A DNA stretch of 64,000 nucleotides, from assembly GCF_000721495.1 (NCBI RefSeq), contig NZ_JOHY01000009.1:62001-126000 (forward strand), written 5' to 3'. A program made the translations under genes and the position numbers. Positions 41,986 through 51,322 of this stretch are shown in pieces (within the stretch, counting starts at the first letter, position 1; every line of letters begins with the position of its first letter). The notes beneath the pieces are model-generated. The model did no database searches and was not told the DNA's origin. It saw nothing but the letters and a program-made list of their open reading frames with translations. Source of the stretch: Streptomyces sp. NRRL F-5123. GTDB taxonomy: Bacteria > Actinomycetota > Actinomycetes > Streptomycetales > Streptomycetaceae.

Positions 41986-42043
41986 CGGTGCGGCCGGGTG
42001 CCGACGTCCGCCGCGGGCGGACGGTGCGCCCTGGGTACCGTTC

Positions 42044-42078
42044 GCCCGCCCGCGCCCCGCGCCGCCGCGGGGCGGGCG
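42044..42078. terminator. Hairpin terminator after eno
   Basis: GCCCCGC and GCGGGGC (about 42053-42059 and 42066-42072) pair with a short loop; flanking GCCCGC/GGGCGC extend it with a bulge. It directly abuts the eno stop codon. Confidence 0.5.
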
Positions 42079-43511
<1,433 letters not shown>

Positions 43512-43525
43512 GGTTAAAGTGCCCT

Positions 43526-43963
43526 ATGCCGACCCCGGATGCCGCCACCGTCGCGGCCGAACTGCGTACCGCGATGGGCAAGCTCACCCGGCGGGTGAAG
43601 GGCGAGGACGTCATCCCGCTCGGCCAGATCGCCGTGCTCGGCGTCCTCGACCGCGACGGTGCGATGACCACGAGCGATCTGGCGGCCGACCAGCGGGTGC
43701 GGCCGCAGTCGATGGCCCGCGCGGTGGGCCTCCTGCTCGACCAGGGCCTCGTCACGCGCCGCGCGCATCCCACGGACGGCCGCAAGTCGCTCGTGGAGCT
43801 GTCGGAGGCGGGGCGGGCCGCTCTTGAGGCCGAACGCGGCCGCCGGGCCGGGTGGCTGGCGCTGGCGATCGAGACCGAGCTCTCGGAGGAGGAGCGGGCG
43901 CTGCTCGCGCGGAGCGCGGCGCTGATGGAGCGGCTGGCTGCGGGGCGTGGCGCGGCGCTCTGA
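43526..43963 (+). CDS. MarR family transcriptional regulator
   Basis: The 145-aa protein has the MarR winged helix (GAMTTSDLAADQRVRPQSMA, recognition helix, then wing RRAHPTDGRKSLVEL) and flanking dimer helices. I choose the ATG at 43526. The ribosome site is weak and TTAAAG lies 12 nt upstream, so the transcript may be leaderless. It is divergent from eno across the iteron array, which is a natural binding site for it. Confidence 0.85.
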   Translation: MPTPDAATVAAELRTAMGKLTRRVKGEDVIPLGQIAVLGVLDRDGAMTTSDLAADQRVRPQSMARAVGLLLDQGLVTRRAHPTDGRKSLVELSEAGRAALEAERGRRAGWLALAIETELSEEERALLARSAALMERLAAGRGAAL

Positions 43964-44011
43964 TGCGCCACGGGGTGGCCCAGGTGGGGTGCTTTGGGCG
44001 ATCTTCCGCGC

Positions 44012-44262
44012 GTGGGGGCTGATCGCGCCCGCGCGGCGCCGGCCGCACATCAGATGCAGCCCCGCGCCCCCGGGTTGCCCGGCGGGCGCCCCTGGCCGGG
44101 GGTGGGGTCGGGTGCCACTCCGGGGGTACCTCCTCGGAATGCGCGTCCACCCTCACCCGTAGCCGTGAAGGGGCTGGGAAGCGCATTCCTGCGGGGGCAC
44201 CCCCGGATCGTCCCCCTCCCGGCGTCTCGTCGGCGGCTGCCCGCCGGTGGGGGTGCAGGCCG
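44012..44262. repeat. Dispersed structured intergenic repeat, copy A
   Basis: The region between marR and the VOC gene shares long blocks with 57745-58110 in the opposite orientation. The core is an imperfect inverted repeat: arm 44120-44144 (CCGGGGGTACCTCCTC then GGAATGCGC) and arm 44181-44206, around a 36-nt loop; GGAATGCGC/GCGCATTCC pairs perfectly. A second conserved block at 44012-44061 contains GGCCGCACATCAGATGCAGC. No coding potential. Confidence 0.75.
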
Positions 44263-44718
44263 TCAGACGACGTCGAATTCGTTGCCCTCGGGGTCCTGCA
44301 GGGCGGTGGCGTAGAAGCCGGTGTCCGGCTCGTCCTTGATCCGCAGCACGGTGGCACCGGCGGCGACCAGCCGTTCCACCGTGACCTTGACGCGCTGCGT
44401 GCGGAGGTCGAGCGGGACGTCACGGCCCCCGCCGACCTTGAGGTCGAGGTGCCACCGGTTCTTGCCGGCCTTCTGCTCCGGAACCTGCTGGAACCACACC
44501 CTCGGTCCGTGCCCGGCGGGGTCGATGATCGACTCCGGAATGTCCCCGGCACCGGGCGGCAGTTCCTCCGCGGGCACCCCCAGCGATTCCCAGTAGGCAC
44601 GCCACGTGGCATGGCCGCCCGGCGGAGGCTCGGGCACGTAGCCCAGGGCCTCGGCCCAGAAGGCCACCATCCGCTGCGGGTCGGAGCAGTCGATCGTCAG
44701 CTGCACTGTCATCTCCAT
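44263..44718 (-). CDS. VOC superfamily (glyoxalase/bleomycin-resistance-like) protein
   Basis: The 151-aa protein starts at the ATG at 44718 (MEMTVQLTIDCSDPQRMVAF). It has two paired beta-alpha-beta-beta-beta modules: CSDPQRMVAFWAEALGY in the first and WHLDLKVGG followed by the DPEGNEFDVV end in the second, with possible metal-ligand His and Glu. Substrate unknown; many small VOC proteins are dioxygenase- or resistance-like. Confidence 0.8.
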   Translation of the reverse strand: MEMTVQLTIDCSDPQRMVAFWAEALGYVPEPPPGGHATWRAYWESLGVPAEELPPGAGDIPESIIDPAGHGPRVWFQQVPEQKAGKNRWHLDLKVGGGRDVPLDLRTQRVKVTVERLVAAGATVLRIKDEPDTGFYATALQDPEGNEFDVV

Positions 44719-44765
44719 GCCCGGAGCATCCCAGGCGGGTCCGACAGCCGACCGCCGTCGGGCGT

Positions 44766-45158
44766 TCAGCAACCACCCGGATCCGGCAGGTACGCGGCGA
44801 CGACCGCGACCCCGGCGCGCAACTGCTCGGCCTGGGCGGGCTGACCGGCCTGGTCGTAGGCCTGGGCCGCGGCCTCGCGTTCGGCCAGTTCCGCGCGGAC
44901 GATCCGCTCGACGTCGGCCTCGGTCAGCTCCCGCCGGACCGCCTCGGCTGCGCCGGGGCCCACCGGGGTCCGCTCGATCGCCAAGCTCCCACCGGGCACG
45001 TCGGTCAACTCGACGGCCTCAGCGTTCTCGATCGCCGCGAGCGTGGAGCGGAGCAGGGCCAGCGTCGCCTTGTCCCGAGCCCGCATGGCAGCGGGCAGCG
45101 CGGCTCTCAACCGCTTCTGAAGCGTCTCGGGGGCGGCTGGGGAGTTCTCGTTCGTCAT
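44766..45158 (-). CDS. GatB/YqeY domain protein
   Basis: This 130-aa protein is a free-standing YqeY-type helical domain: TLQKRLRAALPAAMRARDK followed by LRSTLAAIENAE and a C-terminal helix with LPDPGGC. YqeY resembles the tail of GatB of tRNA amidotransferase and is thought to bind tRNA; the cellular role is not established. Confidence 0.8.
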   Translation of the reverse strand: MTNENSPAAPETLQKRLRAALPAAMRARDKATLALLRSTLAAIENAEAVELTDVPGGSLAIERTPVGPGAAEAVRRELTEADVERIVRAELAEREAAAQAYDQAGQPAQAEQLRAGVAVVAAYLPDPGGC

Positions 45159-45240
45159 GCCCGGTACGCTACGGCCCTCCGGCCCGGAGCTCGATCGGCT
45201 TCAGGCGGGGTCCGCGACAGGTTGGCCGGCGCCAGTGTGG

Positions 45241-45837
45241 TCAGAACGGCTCGAAGCTCGGCTGCACGGGGCCGATCTCTCCGGCGGCGACCAGTTCCTC
45301 CAGGTCTTCCGGCTCCAGGAACTCCAAGGCGTCCGGGTCGATGCCGTGGTACCGGTCGACATCGAGCAACCGCCGCACGAACGCGAGGGCGAAGTGCGAG
45401 AACGAGCCGTCGAACGTCTCGCACCCTTCTTCGTGGACCATCGTGACGATCTTCCATTGCCCCGGATCCGCAGCGCAGGGCAGGAAGAAGTGCTCGTCCC
45501 CGCTGTAGTCGTACCCCCACGAGATCAGCCCGCCGGGCTCGGGGTGGAAGGGGTGCGGTACGTGCTCGGCGTCGCCGCGGCCGAGCGCCTTGTCCCGGCG
45601 CTCGGCGAACACCTGATGCGTCGTGCGCATACGGTCCAGCAATGGTGCTGGTCCACACGGGTGGAAGACGGCGAGTTCGCCGGAGATGACTCCGCCGCCA
45701 TAGGCGTCGAGGAACGCCTTGAAGTCTCCGGGCAGTGCCGAACCCACGTGCTGCTCGACGTCGGCCCAGTCGTCCGGGCCGGATTGCCGACGCACCGGCT
45801 CACCCAGCAGGGCCCGCAACTCGCTCAACGAGGACAC
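45241..45837 (-). CDS. SMI1/KNR4 (SUKH) family protein
   Basis: The 198-aa protein has the SUKH core: DWADVEQHVGSALPGDFKAF, YGGG, an aromatic-rich centre (LISWGYDYSGDEHFFLPC) and an acidic C-terminus. SUKH proteins are commonly immunity proteins of polymorphic toxins, but no toxin gene is adjacent. Neighbouring gene products are DUF397 and XRE/DUF5753 regulators. Confidence 0.78.
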   Translation of the reverse strand: MSSLSELRALLGEPVRRQSGPDDWADVEQHVGSALPGDFKAFLDAYGGGVISGELAVFHPCGPAPLLDRMRTTHQVFAERRDKALGRGDAEHVPHPFHPEPGGLISWGYDYSGDEHFFLPCAADPGQWKIVTMVHEEGCETFDGSFSHFALAFVRRLLDVDRYHGIDPDALEFLEPEDLEELVAAGEIGPVQPSFEPF

Positions 45838-45871
45838 GCACTGCTCCCAATCTCTTCCGCCGCCGGTCGGC

Positions 45872-46087
45872 TCAGGCCCCGAAGCAGCCCGACTTCACCT
45901 CGGAGATGAACCTGGCCCACGCCTCCGCCGGGAAGAGCAGCGCCGGACCCTGCGGGTCCTTGCTGTCCCGGACGGGGACGACACCGGGTACGCCGTCGGC
46001 TACCTCGACGCACTCGCCAGCGGTTGGACCGCTGTAGCTCGACTTACGCCACCGGTGGCCGTTCAGATTCAGCTGCCTGTCGTTCAT
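45872..46087 (-). CDS. DUF397 domain protein
   Basis: This 71-aa protein has the DUF397 signature W(R)KSSYSG, the C-x-EVA stretch, VRDSKDP and the FPAEAWARFI helix. In actinomycetes such genes sit just downstream of an XRE-DUF5753 regulator, as here, where they overlap by 44 bp. The pair is related to WhiJ-type developmental regulators. Confidence 0.85.
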   Translation of the reverse strand: MNDRQLNLNGHRWRKSSYSGPTAGECVEVADGVPGVVPVRDSKDPQGPALLFPAEAWARFISEVKSGCFGA

Positions 46088-46916
46088 AGTCCTCGGCTAC
46101 TTCCTCAAGCATGGCCAGCGACTGCTCCGCCGACAACGCATCTCCGAGGGCGAGGTCCCAGGACCGCCGACATCCGGTAACCAGCGCCGGGTCGTCCATG
46201 ACCTTCCCCATTTGCAGGCCCTCAACGTAGGCCAATGTGGGCGCATCAGCGAACGACAAAAGCATGAGCATGCTCTCCACCAAGGCGTGTACGCCTACTG
46301 AGAACGGGATGATGTGGAAGCGGATACGCCCTCTCCGCGCCAACGAGGCGACATGGCGTAGTTGCCGAGCCATCCCGGCCGGGCCACCCACTGGCCGCCG
46401 GAGCGCGTGCTCGTCGAGAAGCAGCCATACGTCCGGACCCTCGGGGTCATCAAGAAGGCGAGCACGCTCCAGACGCGCGGCTACGCGCTCCTTCACCTTG
46501 CTCGCCACAGGATTCACCATGCCCAGACGCAGCACAGCCGTCGCATACTCCTCCGTCTGAAAGAGTCCCGGGATCAGGGCCGCCCCGTGGATCTGAATGA
46601 CCGTCGCAAACTGCTCCGCTTCCCGGACCGTCTCAAAGTGGTCGGCCACACGCGGATCTTCCATGTTCTTGCGCAACCGGTAGAACCAGCCGTCCGTGCC
46701 AAGCGCCTGGTCAAGGCGCCTCGCGTCGTCAAGGCGCGGCTTGCGGCGGCCCTTCTCGAAGTGGGCGATCATCTGCCAGGACATCACGATCATGTCGCCC
46801 AACTGGGGCTGACTCAGGCCTTGCGCCTCCCTCCGGCGGCGGATTTCCCGGCCCAGGAACTCCGCCGGGGTGAGGGGCCTGTCGCTGTCGTTGTCGCGGT
46901 CCGTTTCCTGGCTCAT
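46044..46916 (-). CDS. XRE family regulator with DUF5753 domain
   Basis: The 290-aa protein has an N-terminal XRE helix-turn-helix (about 20-75; RRRREAQGLSQPQLGDMI then QMIAHFEKGRRKPRL) and a C-terminal DUF5753 (about 105-280; IPGLFQTEEYATAVL). A short inverted repeat (TTGCCC-N8-GGGCAA, 46937-46956) lies 20 bp upstream and may be its operator. Grouping with DUF397 and a divergent HATPase protein is the classic WhiJ/AbaA-like arrangement. Confidence 0.88.
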   Translation of the reverse strand: MSQETDRDNDSDRPLTPAEFLGREIRRRREAQGLSQPQLGDMIVMSWQMIAHFEKGRRKPRLDDARRLDQALGTDGWFYRLRKNMEDPRVADHFETVREAEQFATVIQIHGAALIPGLFQTEEYATAVLRLGMVNPVASKVKERVAARLERARLLDDPEGPDVWLLLDEHALRRPVGGPAGMARQLRHVASLARRGRIRFHIIPFSVGVHALVESMLMLLSFADAPTLAYVEGLQMGKVMDDPALVTGCRRSWDLALGDALSAEQSLAMLEEVAEDYERQAAESERPPVA

Positions 46917-47043
46917 GCGGAACTCCCGTCCCTCCTTTGCCCAGTGGAGAGGGCAACCCTCTGTCAAGGCTATCCCCGGCCAAGCCACTCTGTAAGCAGA
47001 ACGGCACAGACCGTGCCTGCAATCTTCGCAGAGGACTACGCAC

Positions 47044-47475
47044 ATGGAACCGTCGTACGAAGACGACAGCCACAGCCCCGACCAGCCCGAGCGGCAGCTC
47101 GTCGTCCTCCGGTGGCCGATGACCGCGCGGGCGGTCGGGCGGGCCCGGCGGGAGTTGCGGGAGGCTCTTTGCGGGTGGGAGCTGGAGGAGCTGACGGACA
47201 CCGCGGAGCTGGTGCTCAGTGAGCTCATGACGAATGCGGTGCGGCACGCGCGGACGCCGCGGGGGCGGCTCGTCGAGACGCGGTACGAGCGGACGGAGAA
47301 GGGCGTGCGGATCGAGGTGCACGACGCCTCGCACCGGATTCCGCTGACGCAGCGGGCGGCGGAGGACGACGAGGCCGGGCGGGGGCTCGCACTCGTGAGT
47401 GTGCTCACCGACCAGCGGTGGGGGGTCAGTTCGCGGGACGGGGTCGGCAAGCTCGTGTGGGCGGTCGTCGGCTGA
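47044..47475 (+). CDS. Anti-sigma-factor-like HATPase_c (ATP-binding) protein
   Basis: The 143-aa protein is a GHKL-type ATP-binding domain of the RsbW/SpoIIAB kind: TAELVLSELMTNAVRHARTP (N-box), HDAS and GRGLALVSVL (G-box). There is no sensor or dimerisation region. It is divergent from the XRE gene. Streptomycete genomes carry many such proteins with XRE/DUF397 sets; targets are mostly unknown. Confidence 0.85.
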   Translation: MEPSYEDDSHSPDQPERQLVVLRWPMTARAVGRARRELREALCGWELEELTDTAELVLSELMTNAVRHARTPRGRLVETRYERTEKGVRIEVHDASHRIPLTQRAAEDDEAGRGLALVSVLTDQRWGVSSRDGVGKLVWAVVG

Positions 47476-47555
47476 GGCGAGGGAGCCGGATTGTCAGTGG
47501 TCGCCCCTAGCGTGGTGTCCGTAGCCGCGGAACGGATCTGGGGAGGTCACGAGCG

Positions 47556-48041
47556 ATGGGCGCCAGCGGGTGGGAGTACGTCACGCCGTACGAGGGGAGC
47601 GTCGAGAAGTCCCTCGCGGCCTTGCAGGACAGGCTCTTCGCGGAGGAGTGGGGCGACGACTTCGGCAGCATCGCCGAGATGTGGGCGGACGAGGAGTTCA
47701 TGGGGACGGCGGGGACGCACTCGGTGCTGGACATCCCGCGCGTCGTGCACACGACCGCCGAGCCGGAGTATCTGAACGACGACGACTACGGGACACTGCG
47801 CCCGATGGCGGCGGAGCGAATACTCCACCACTTCGGCACCGAGCGGCCGACGCCCGCCCGGTTCGAGCAGGCACTCGCCGAGGCCCGTGCGGCGTGGCGT
47901 GCGTTGTCCGGGGGCAGCGGCCCGGCGACGCTGCTCGCCGAGAGCTCCATGCGCTGGACGGGGCGCTACGTCCTGCTCTACGCCGAGGAAAGCGGCGACG
48001 AGCCGAGCCACGTCGGCATCTTCGGCTCCTCCGGGGACTGA
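47556..48041 (+). CDS. Hypothetical protein, 161 aa
   Basis: I do not recognise a family. The protein is soluble and acidic (WEYVTPYEGSVEKSLAALQD at the start, FGIF-like end), with helices in the middle and no signal peptide or membrane segment. A GGGGAGG ribosome site precedes the ATG. It is encoded between the HATPase gene and the peptide deformylase gene, to which it is convergent. Confidence 0.6.
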   Translation: MGASGWEYVTPYEGSVEKSLAALQDRLFAEEWGDDFGSIAEMWADEEFMGTAGTHSVLDIPRVVHTTAEPEYLNDDDYGTLRPMAAERILHHFGTERPTPARFEQALAEARAAWRALSGGSGPATLLAESSMRWTGRYVLLYAEESGDEPSHVGIFGSSGD

Positions 48042-48055
48042 GCAGGGACCGCCCG

Positions 48056-48712
48056 TCAGGGCAGGGGCAGCGGCTTGCCGAGGTCGGCCGCGCGGGCGGC
48101 CCTGCGGGCGTGGACCTCGTCCTGGGTGCGGCTCATCTCGCGGAGCACCGAGCGGCGGTCGCGGGCGGAGAGGCGGTCGACGTAGAGGCTGCCGGAGAGG
48201 TGGTCGGTCTCGTGCTGGAGGCAGCGGGCGAAGTAGCCGCGGCCTTCGATGACGAGGGGGTTGCCGTGCATGTCCTGGCCGCGGACGACGGCGGTGTCGG
48301 GGCGGGCGAGGGGGCGGTAGGGGCCGGGTACGGACAGGCAGCCCTCGGACTCCTCGACCAGTCGGCGCCGGTCGGCGGGGAGTTCGTCGAGGACGGGGTT
48401 GGCGATGTGGCCGACGTGGCGGACGCCCCACTCGTCGGCCATGTCCCACACGAACAGCCGCAGGGGCACGCCGACCTGGTTCGCGGCGATGGCCGCGCCC
48501 TCGGCCACCGCGTTGGTGGCGAACATGTCGTCGACGAGCCGGGCGAGTTCGGGTGAGCCGAAGTCCGTGACGTCGGCGCACGGGCGGTGCAACACGTCCT
48601 CGCCGACGACGGTGATACGGCGTACGGCGCCGCGTCCCACCTCGGGGGGCAGCTCGGGGTAGGACGCCACGCGCTCCCCCTGCACCCGCACCTCGCGTAC
48701 GTCCTCGCTCAT
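48056..48712 (-). CDS. def: Peptide deformylase (paralogue)
   Basis: The 218-aa protein carries the three deformylase motifs: [11 protein letters not shown] (residues 71-81), EGCLSVPG (123-130, with the metal-ligand Cys125) and QHETDHLSG (166-174, His167 and His171 with Glu168). It removes formyl groups from nascent proteins. Motif 1 has Ala for the second usual Gly. The start is 44 bp from the outer arm of the inverted repeat at 48756, shared with the divergent HTH-NAT gene. Probably an accessory copy, as streptomycetes often have several. Confidence 0.88.
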   Translation of the reverse strand: MSEDVREVRVQGERVASYPELPPEVGRGAVRRITVVGEDVLHRPCADVTDFGSPELARLVDDMFATNAVAEGAAIAANQVGVPLRLFVWDMADEWGVRHVGHIANPVLDELPADRRRLVEESEGCLSVPGPYRPLARPDTAVVRGQDMHGNPLVIEGRGYFARCLQHETDHLSGSLYVDRLSARDRRSVLREMSRTQDEVHARRAARAADLGKPLPLP

Positions 48713-48755
48713 CCACGGCCGCCTCTCCGCCCGGCAACTCCCGGGCTTGCCAAGT

Positions 48756-48784
48756 CATTTGCAAAGTAGCACTCTTTGCAAATG
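48756..48784. promoter_or_regulatory. Perfect 11-bp inverted repeat over the HTH-NAT start codon
   Basis: Arms CATTTGCAAAG (48756-48766) and CTTTGCAAATG (48774-48784) are exact reverse complements separated by 7 nt. The final ATG of the second arm is the chosen start codon of the HTH-NAT gene. Each arm also contains the octamer palindrome TTTGCAAA. Such a layout suggests binding by the dimeric HTH domain encoded next. Confidence 0.75.
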
Positions 48785-49906
48785 ACCGAGGACGAACCCC
48801 GGAAGACCGCCCGGCCGAGCCGTGCCCCGCGGGAGCTGCCGGACCACCCGATACGGCTCGCGCTCCTCGACCTGCTCGCCGAGGAGGGCACGGTCACCGC
48901 GACCGAGGCGGCGGCGCGGCTGGGCCACAGTTCCGGGCTGTGCTCCTTCCATCTGCGGCAGCTGGCCCGGCACGGCCTGGTCGAGGAGGCGCCGCACTCC
49001 GGGGGCGGCCGAGGCGGGCCGCGGCCCTGGCGGCTGCGCTGGGAGGACCCGCGGGTGGCGGTGGCCGGGGCGGCGCAGCGGGAGGGCGGCGGGCCGGGCC
49101 CGTACGGTACGGGCATGGACCCCGAACACACGGACGCCTACCTCCGCCGGATCGGCGCCGCACGTCCGGCCGCCGCCGACGCGGCCGCGCTGCGCGAGCT
49201 GCACCGCAGGCACCTGGTGAGCGTGCCGTTCGAGAACCTGTCGATCCACCTGGGCGAGGACATCGTCCTGACCGAGGACGCCCTCGTCGGCAAGATCCTC
49301 AAGGGACGCGGCGGCTTCTGCTACGAGCTCAACGGCGCGTTCGCCGCGCTGCTGCGCTCGCTCGGCTTCGGCGTGGAGCTGCTGGCGGCGCGCGGTTTCG
49401 GGGACGGCGGGCGGCTCGGGCCGCCGTACGACCACATGGCGCTGCGGGTCACGGGCGCGGACGGCAGCGGCCCGTGGCTCGCGGACGTCGGCTTCGGGCG
49501 GCACAGCACCTTCCCGCTCGACTACGCGAGCCGCGCGGAGCAGCAGGACCCCGGCGGGTGCTTCCGTGTCGCCGAGGCGGCGGACGGCGACCTGGACGTC
49601 CTCCACGACGGCACCGCCGCCTACCGGCTGGAGCAGCGGCCGCGCGAGCTGGGGGACTTCGCGGCGACGTGCTGGTACCAGCGCAGCTTCCCCGGCTCGT
49701 ACTTCCGGCGGTCGCTCGTCTGCTCGCGGCTGACGGAGGAGGGCGGCCGGACGACGCTCAGCGGGCGGACGCTCGTCCTGACGGACGGCGAAGGCCGCCG
49801 CGAGGAGCGGGAGTTGGGCGAGGACGAGGTCCTGCCCGCCTACCGCGAGCACTTCGGCATCACCCTCGGCCGCGAGCCGGTCGCCGTCCGCGCCGCTCAG
49901 GTGTAG
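48782..49906 (+). CDS. Fusion of ArsR-like winged helix and arylamine N-acetyltransferase
   Basis: From the ATG at 48782 the protein has 374 aa. Residues about 15-90 form an ArsR-type winged helix (LPDHPIRLALLDLLAEEGTV, ATEAAARLGHSSGLCSFHLR, then the wing HSGGGRGGPRPW). From about residue 112 it is a full-length arylamine N-acetyltransferase with the triad Cys180 (RGGFCYELNG), His219 (YDHMAL) and Asp236 (LADVGFGR). The N-terminal part lacks the rest of a stand-alone regulator. An internal ATG at 49115 could start the enzyme alone. No ribosome site precedes 48782, so the mRNA may be leaderless, with the operator on the start. It ends overlapping the convergent MocR-type gene by 10 bp. Confidence 0.8.
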   Translation: MTEDEPRKTARPSRAPRELPDHPIRLALLDLLAEEGTVTATEAAARLGHSSGLCSFHLRQLARHGLVEEAPHSGGGRGGPRPWRLRWEDPRVAVAGAAQREGGGPGPYGTGMDPEHTDAYLRRIGAARPAAADAAALRELHRRHLVSVPFENLSIHLGEDIVLTEDALVGKILKGRGGFCYELNGAFAALLRSLGFGVELLAARGFGDGGRLGPPYDHMALRVTGADGSGPWLADVGFGRHSTFPLDYASRAEQQDPGGCFRVAEAADGDLDVLHDGTAAYRLEQRPRELGDFAATCWYQRSFPGSYFRRSLVCSRLTEEGGRTTLSGRTLVLTDGEGRREERELGEDEVLPAYREHFGITLGREPVAVRAAQV

Positions 49907-51252
49907 GCGTCCTCCAGGACGACCTGCCGCACCGTGCGCAGCGTCGACCGGAGGCGGTCCGGGTCGGTCGAGCCGAGGGCGAGGCGAAGCGCCTGCGGCG
50001 GGTGCGGCGAGGTGGCGAAGGGCTCGGCGGTGGCGACCGAGATGTTCCGGCGCGCGAGGGCGGCGGTCAGGCGGTCGGCGCGGGCGTCGTCGGGCAGCGG
50101 CAGCCAGGTGAAGTACGACGCGGGGTGGCCGACGAGCGGCAGGCCCGCCAGCTCCTCGGCGGCGATGGCCTGGCGCGCCCTGGCGTCGTCCCGTTTGCGC
50201 GCCTCCAGGCGGTCCACGGTGCCGTCGTCGAGCCAGCGGCAGGCGATCGCGGTGCTGAGCGCCGGGGTGTTCCAGACGGTCGCCCGGATCGCGCGCTCCA
50301 GCGGCGGCACGAGGGACGGCGGTGCGACGACGAAGCCGACGCGCAGACCGGTGGCGACGCTCTTGGACAGCCCCGAGACGTGGACGGTGATGTCGGGCGC
50401 GGTCGCGGCCAGCGGCGGTGGCGGGTCCTCGGCCAGGTAGGCGTACGAGGCGTCCTCGACGAGGAGCGCGCCGTGCCGCCGGGCGATCGCGGCAAGGCGC
50501 GTGCGGTCGGAGGCGGGCATGACCCAGCCGAGCGGGTTGTGCAGGGTGGGCATGGTGTGGATCGCGCGCACCGGGCGGGTCGCGCACAGCCGCTCCAGGG
50601 CGTCGAGGTCCGGCCCGGCGGCGGTCGCGGGGACGGGCTCCAGGTCGAGGTGGAAGGCGTGCGCGACCACTTTGAAGCCCGGGTAGGTGAGCGCGTCCAC
50701 CGCGACGACGTCCCCGGCGGTGAGCGCGGCCATGGCGGTGACGGCCAGGCCGTGCTGGGCGCCGCTGACGACGAGGATCCGGTCGGGGTCGGCGGGGATC
50801 CCCCGGCGCCACAGGTGGCGGGCGATCGAGGCGCGGTCCTGGGGGCGCCCCCGGTGGGGCTGGTAGCGCAGCAGGGAGTCGAGCTCGCCGGAGGTGGCGA
50901 CCTCCCGCAGCGCCCGGCGCAGCAGGTCGGACTGGTCGGGCAGCAGGGGGTAGTTGAAGTTGAGGTCGACGGTGTCGCTCGCGACGGCCTGCTGGTCGAT
51001 GCCGTGTCCCGCGGGCACGGCGAGGTCGCGGACGAAGGTGCCGCGGCCCTGCTCCCGGCTGACCAGGCCCATCGCCGCCAGCTCGGCGTACACCCGGGTC
51101 GCGGTCACCACGGCGATGCCCTCGCGGGCGGCGAGCGCGCGGTGCGTCGGCAGCCGCTCGCCCGGGGCGAGCCGGCCCGCGCGGATGCCGGACGCGAAGG
51201 CGTCGACCAGGGTCTTGTAGCGCGAGGCCGCCATGGACGGGATTGTATCCAT
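49897..51252 (-). CDS. MocR-type GntR regulator with aminotransferase-like domain
   Basis: The 451-aa protein begins with a GntR winged helix (about 8-70; ERLPTHRALAAREGIAVVTA) linked to a fold-type I aminotransferase domain (about 100-450). The PLP lysine is in HVSGLSKSVATGLRVGF. ATTGT/ACAAT at 51242-51258 overlaps its start. The divergent DJ-1 gene starts 71 bp away. MocR proteins use PLP as cofactor or sensor and typically regulate the divergent gene. Confidence 0.88.
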   Translation of the reverse strand: MDTIPSMAASRYKTLVDAFASGIRAGRLAPGERLPTHRALAAREGIAVVTATRVYAELAAMGLVSREQGRGTFVRDLAVPAGHGIDQQAVASDTVDLNFNYPLLPDQSDLLRRALREVATSGELDSLLRYQPHRGRPQDRASIARHLWRRGIPADPDRILVVSGAQHGLAVTAMAALTAGDVVAVDALTYPGFKVVAHAFHLDLEPVPATAAGPDLDALERLCATRPVRAIHTMPTLHNPLGWVMPASDRTRLAAIARRHGALLVEDASYAYLAEDPPPPLAATAPDITVHVSGLSKSVATGLRVGFVVAPPSLVPPLERAIRATVWNTPALSTAIACRWLDDGTVDRLEARKRDDARARQAIAAEELAGLPLVGHPASYFTWLPLPDDARADRLTAALARRNISVATAEPFATSPHPPQALRLALGSTDPDRLRSTLRTVRQVVLEDAYT

Positions 51253-51322
51253 GACAATTCTTTGACTGTCCCGTCCGCGGGTCCTTACGGTCGGGCCCAC
51301 TCCTGACGGAAGGACAGCAGCC

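Noticed and set aside
41820..42060. Possible CRISPR array from the regular GCGGACGTCCGCC-like repeats
   Set aside because: Units are contiguous without unique spacers, palindromic GC-rich and few; no cas genes are near.
45241..45837. Toxin-antitoxin or polymorphic toxin system around the SUKH gene
   Set aside because: No toxin, secretion domain or paired small gene is present; only an orphan SUKH protein can be supported.
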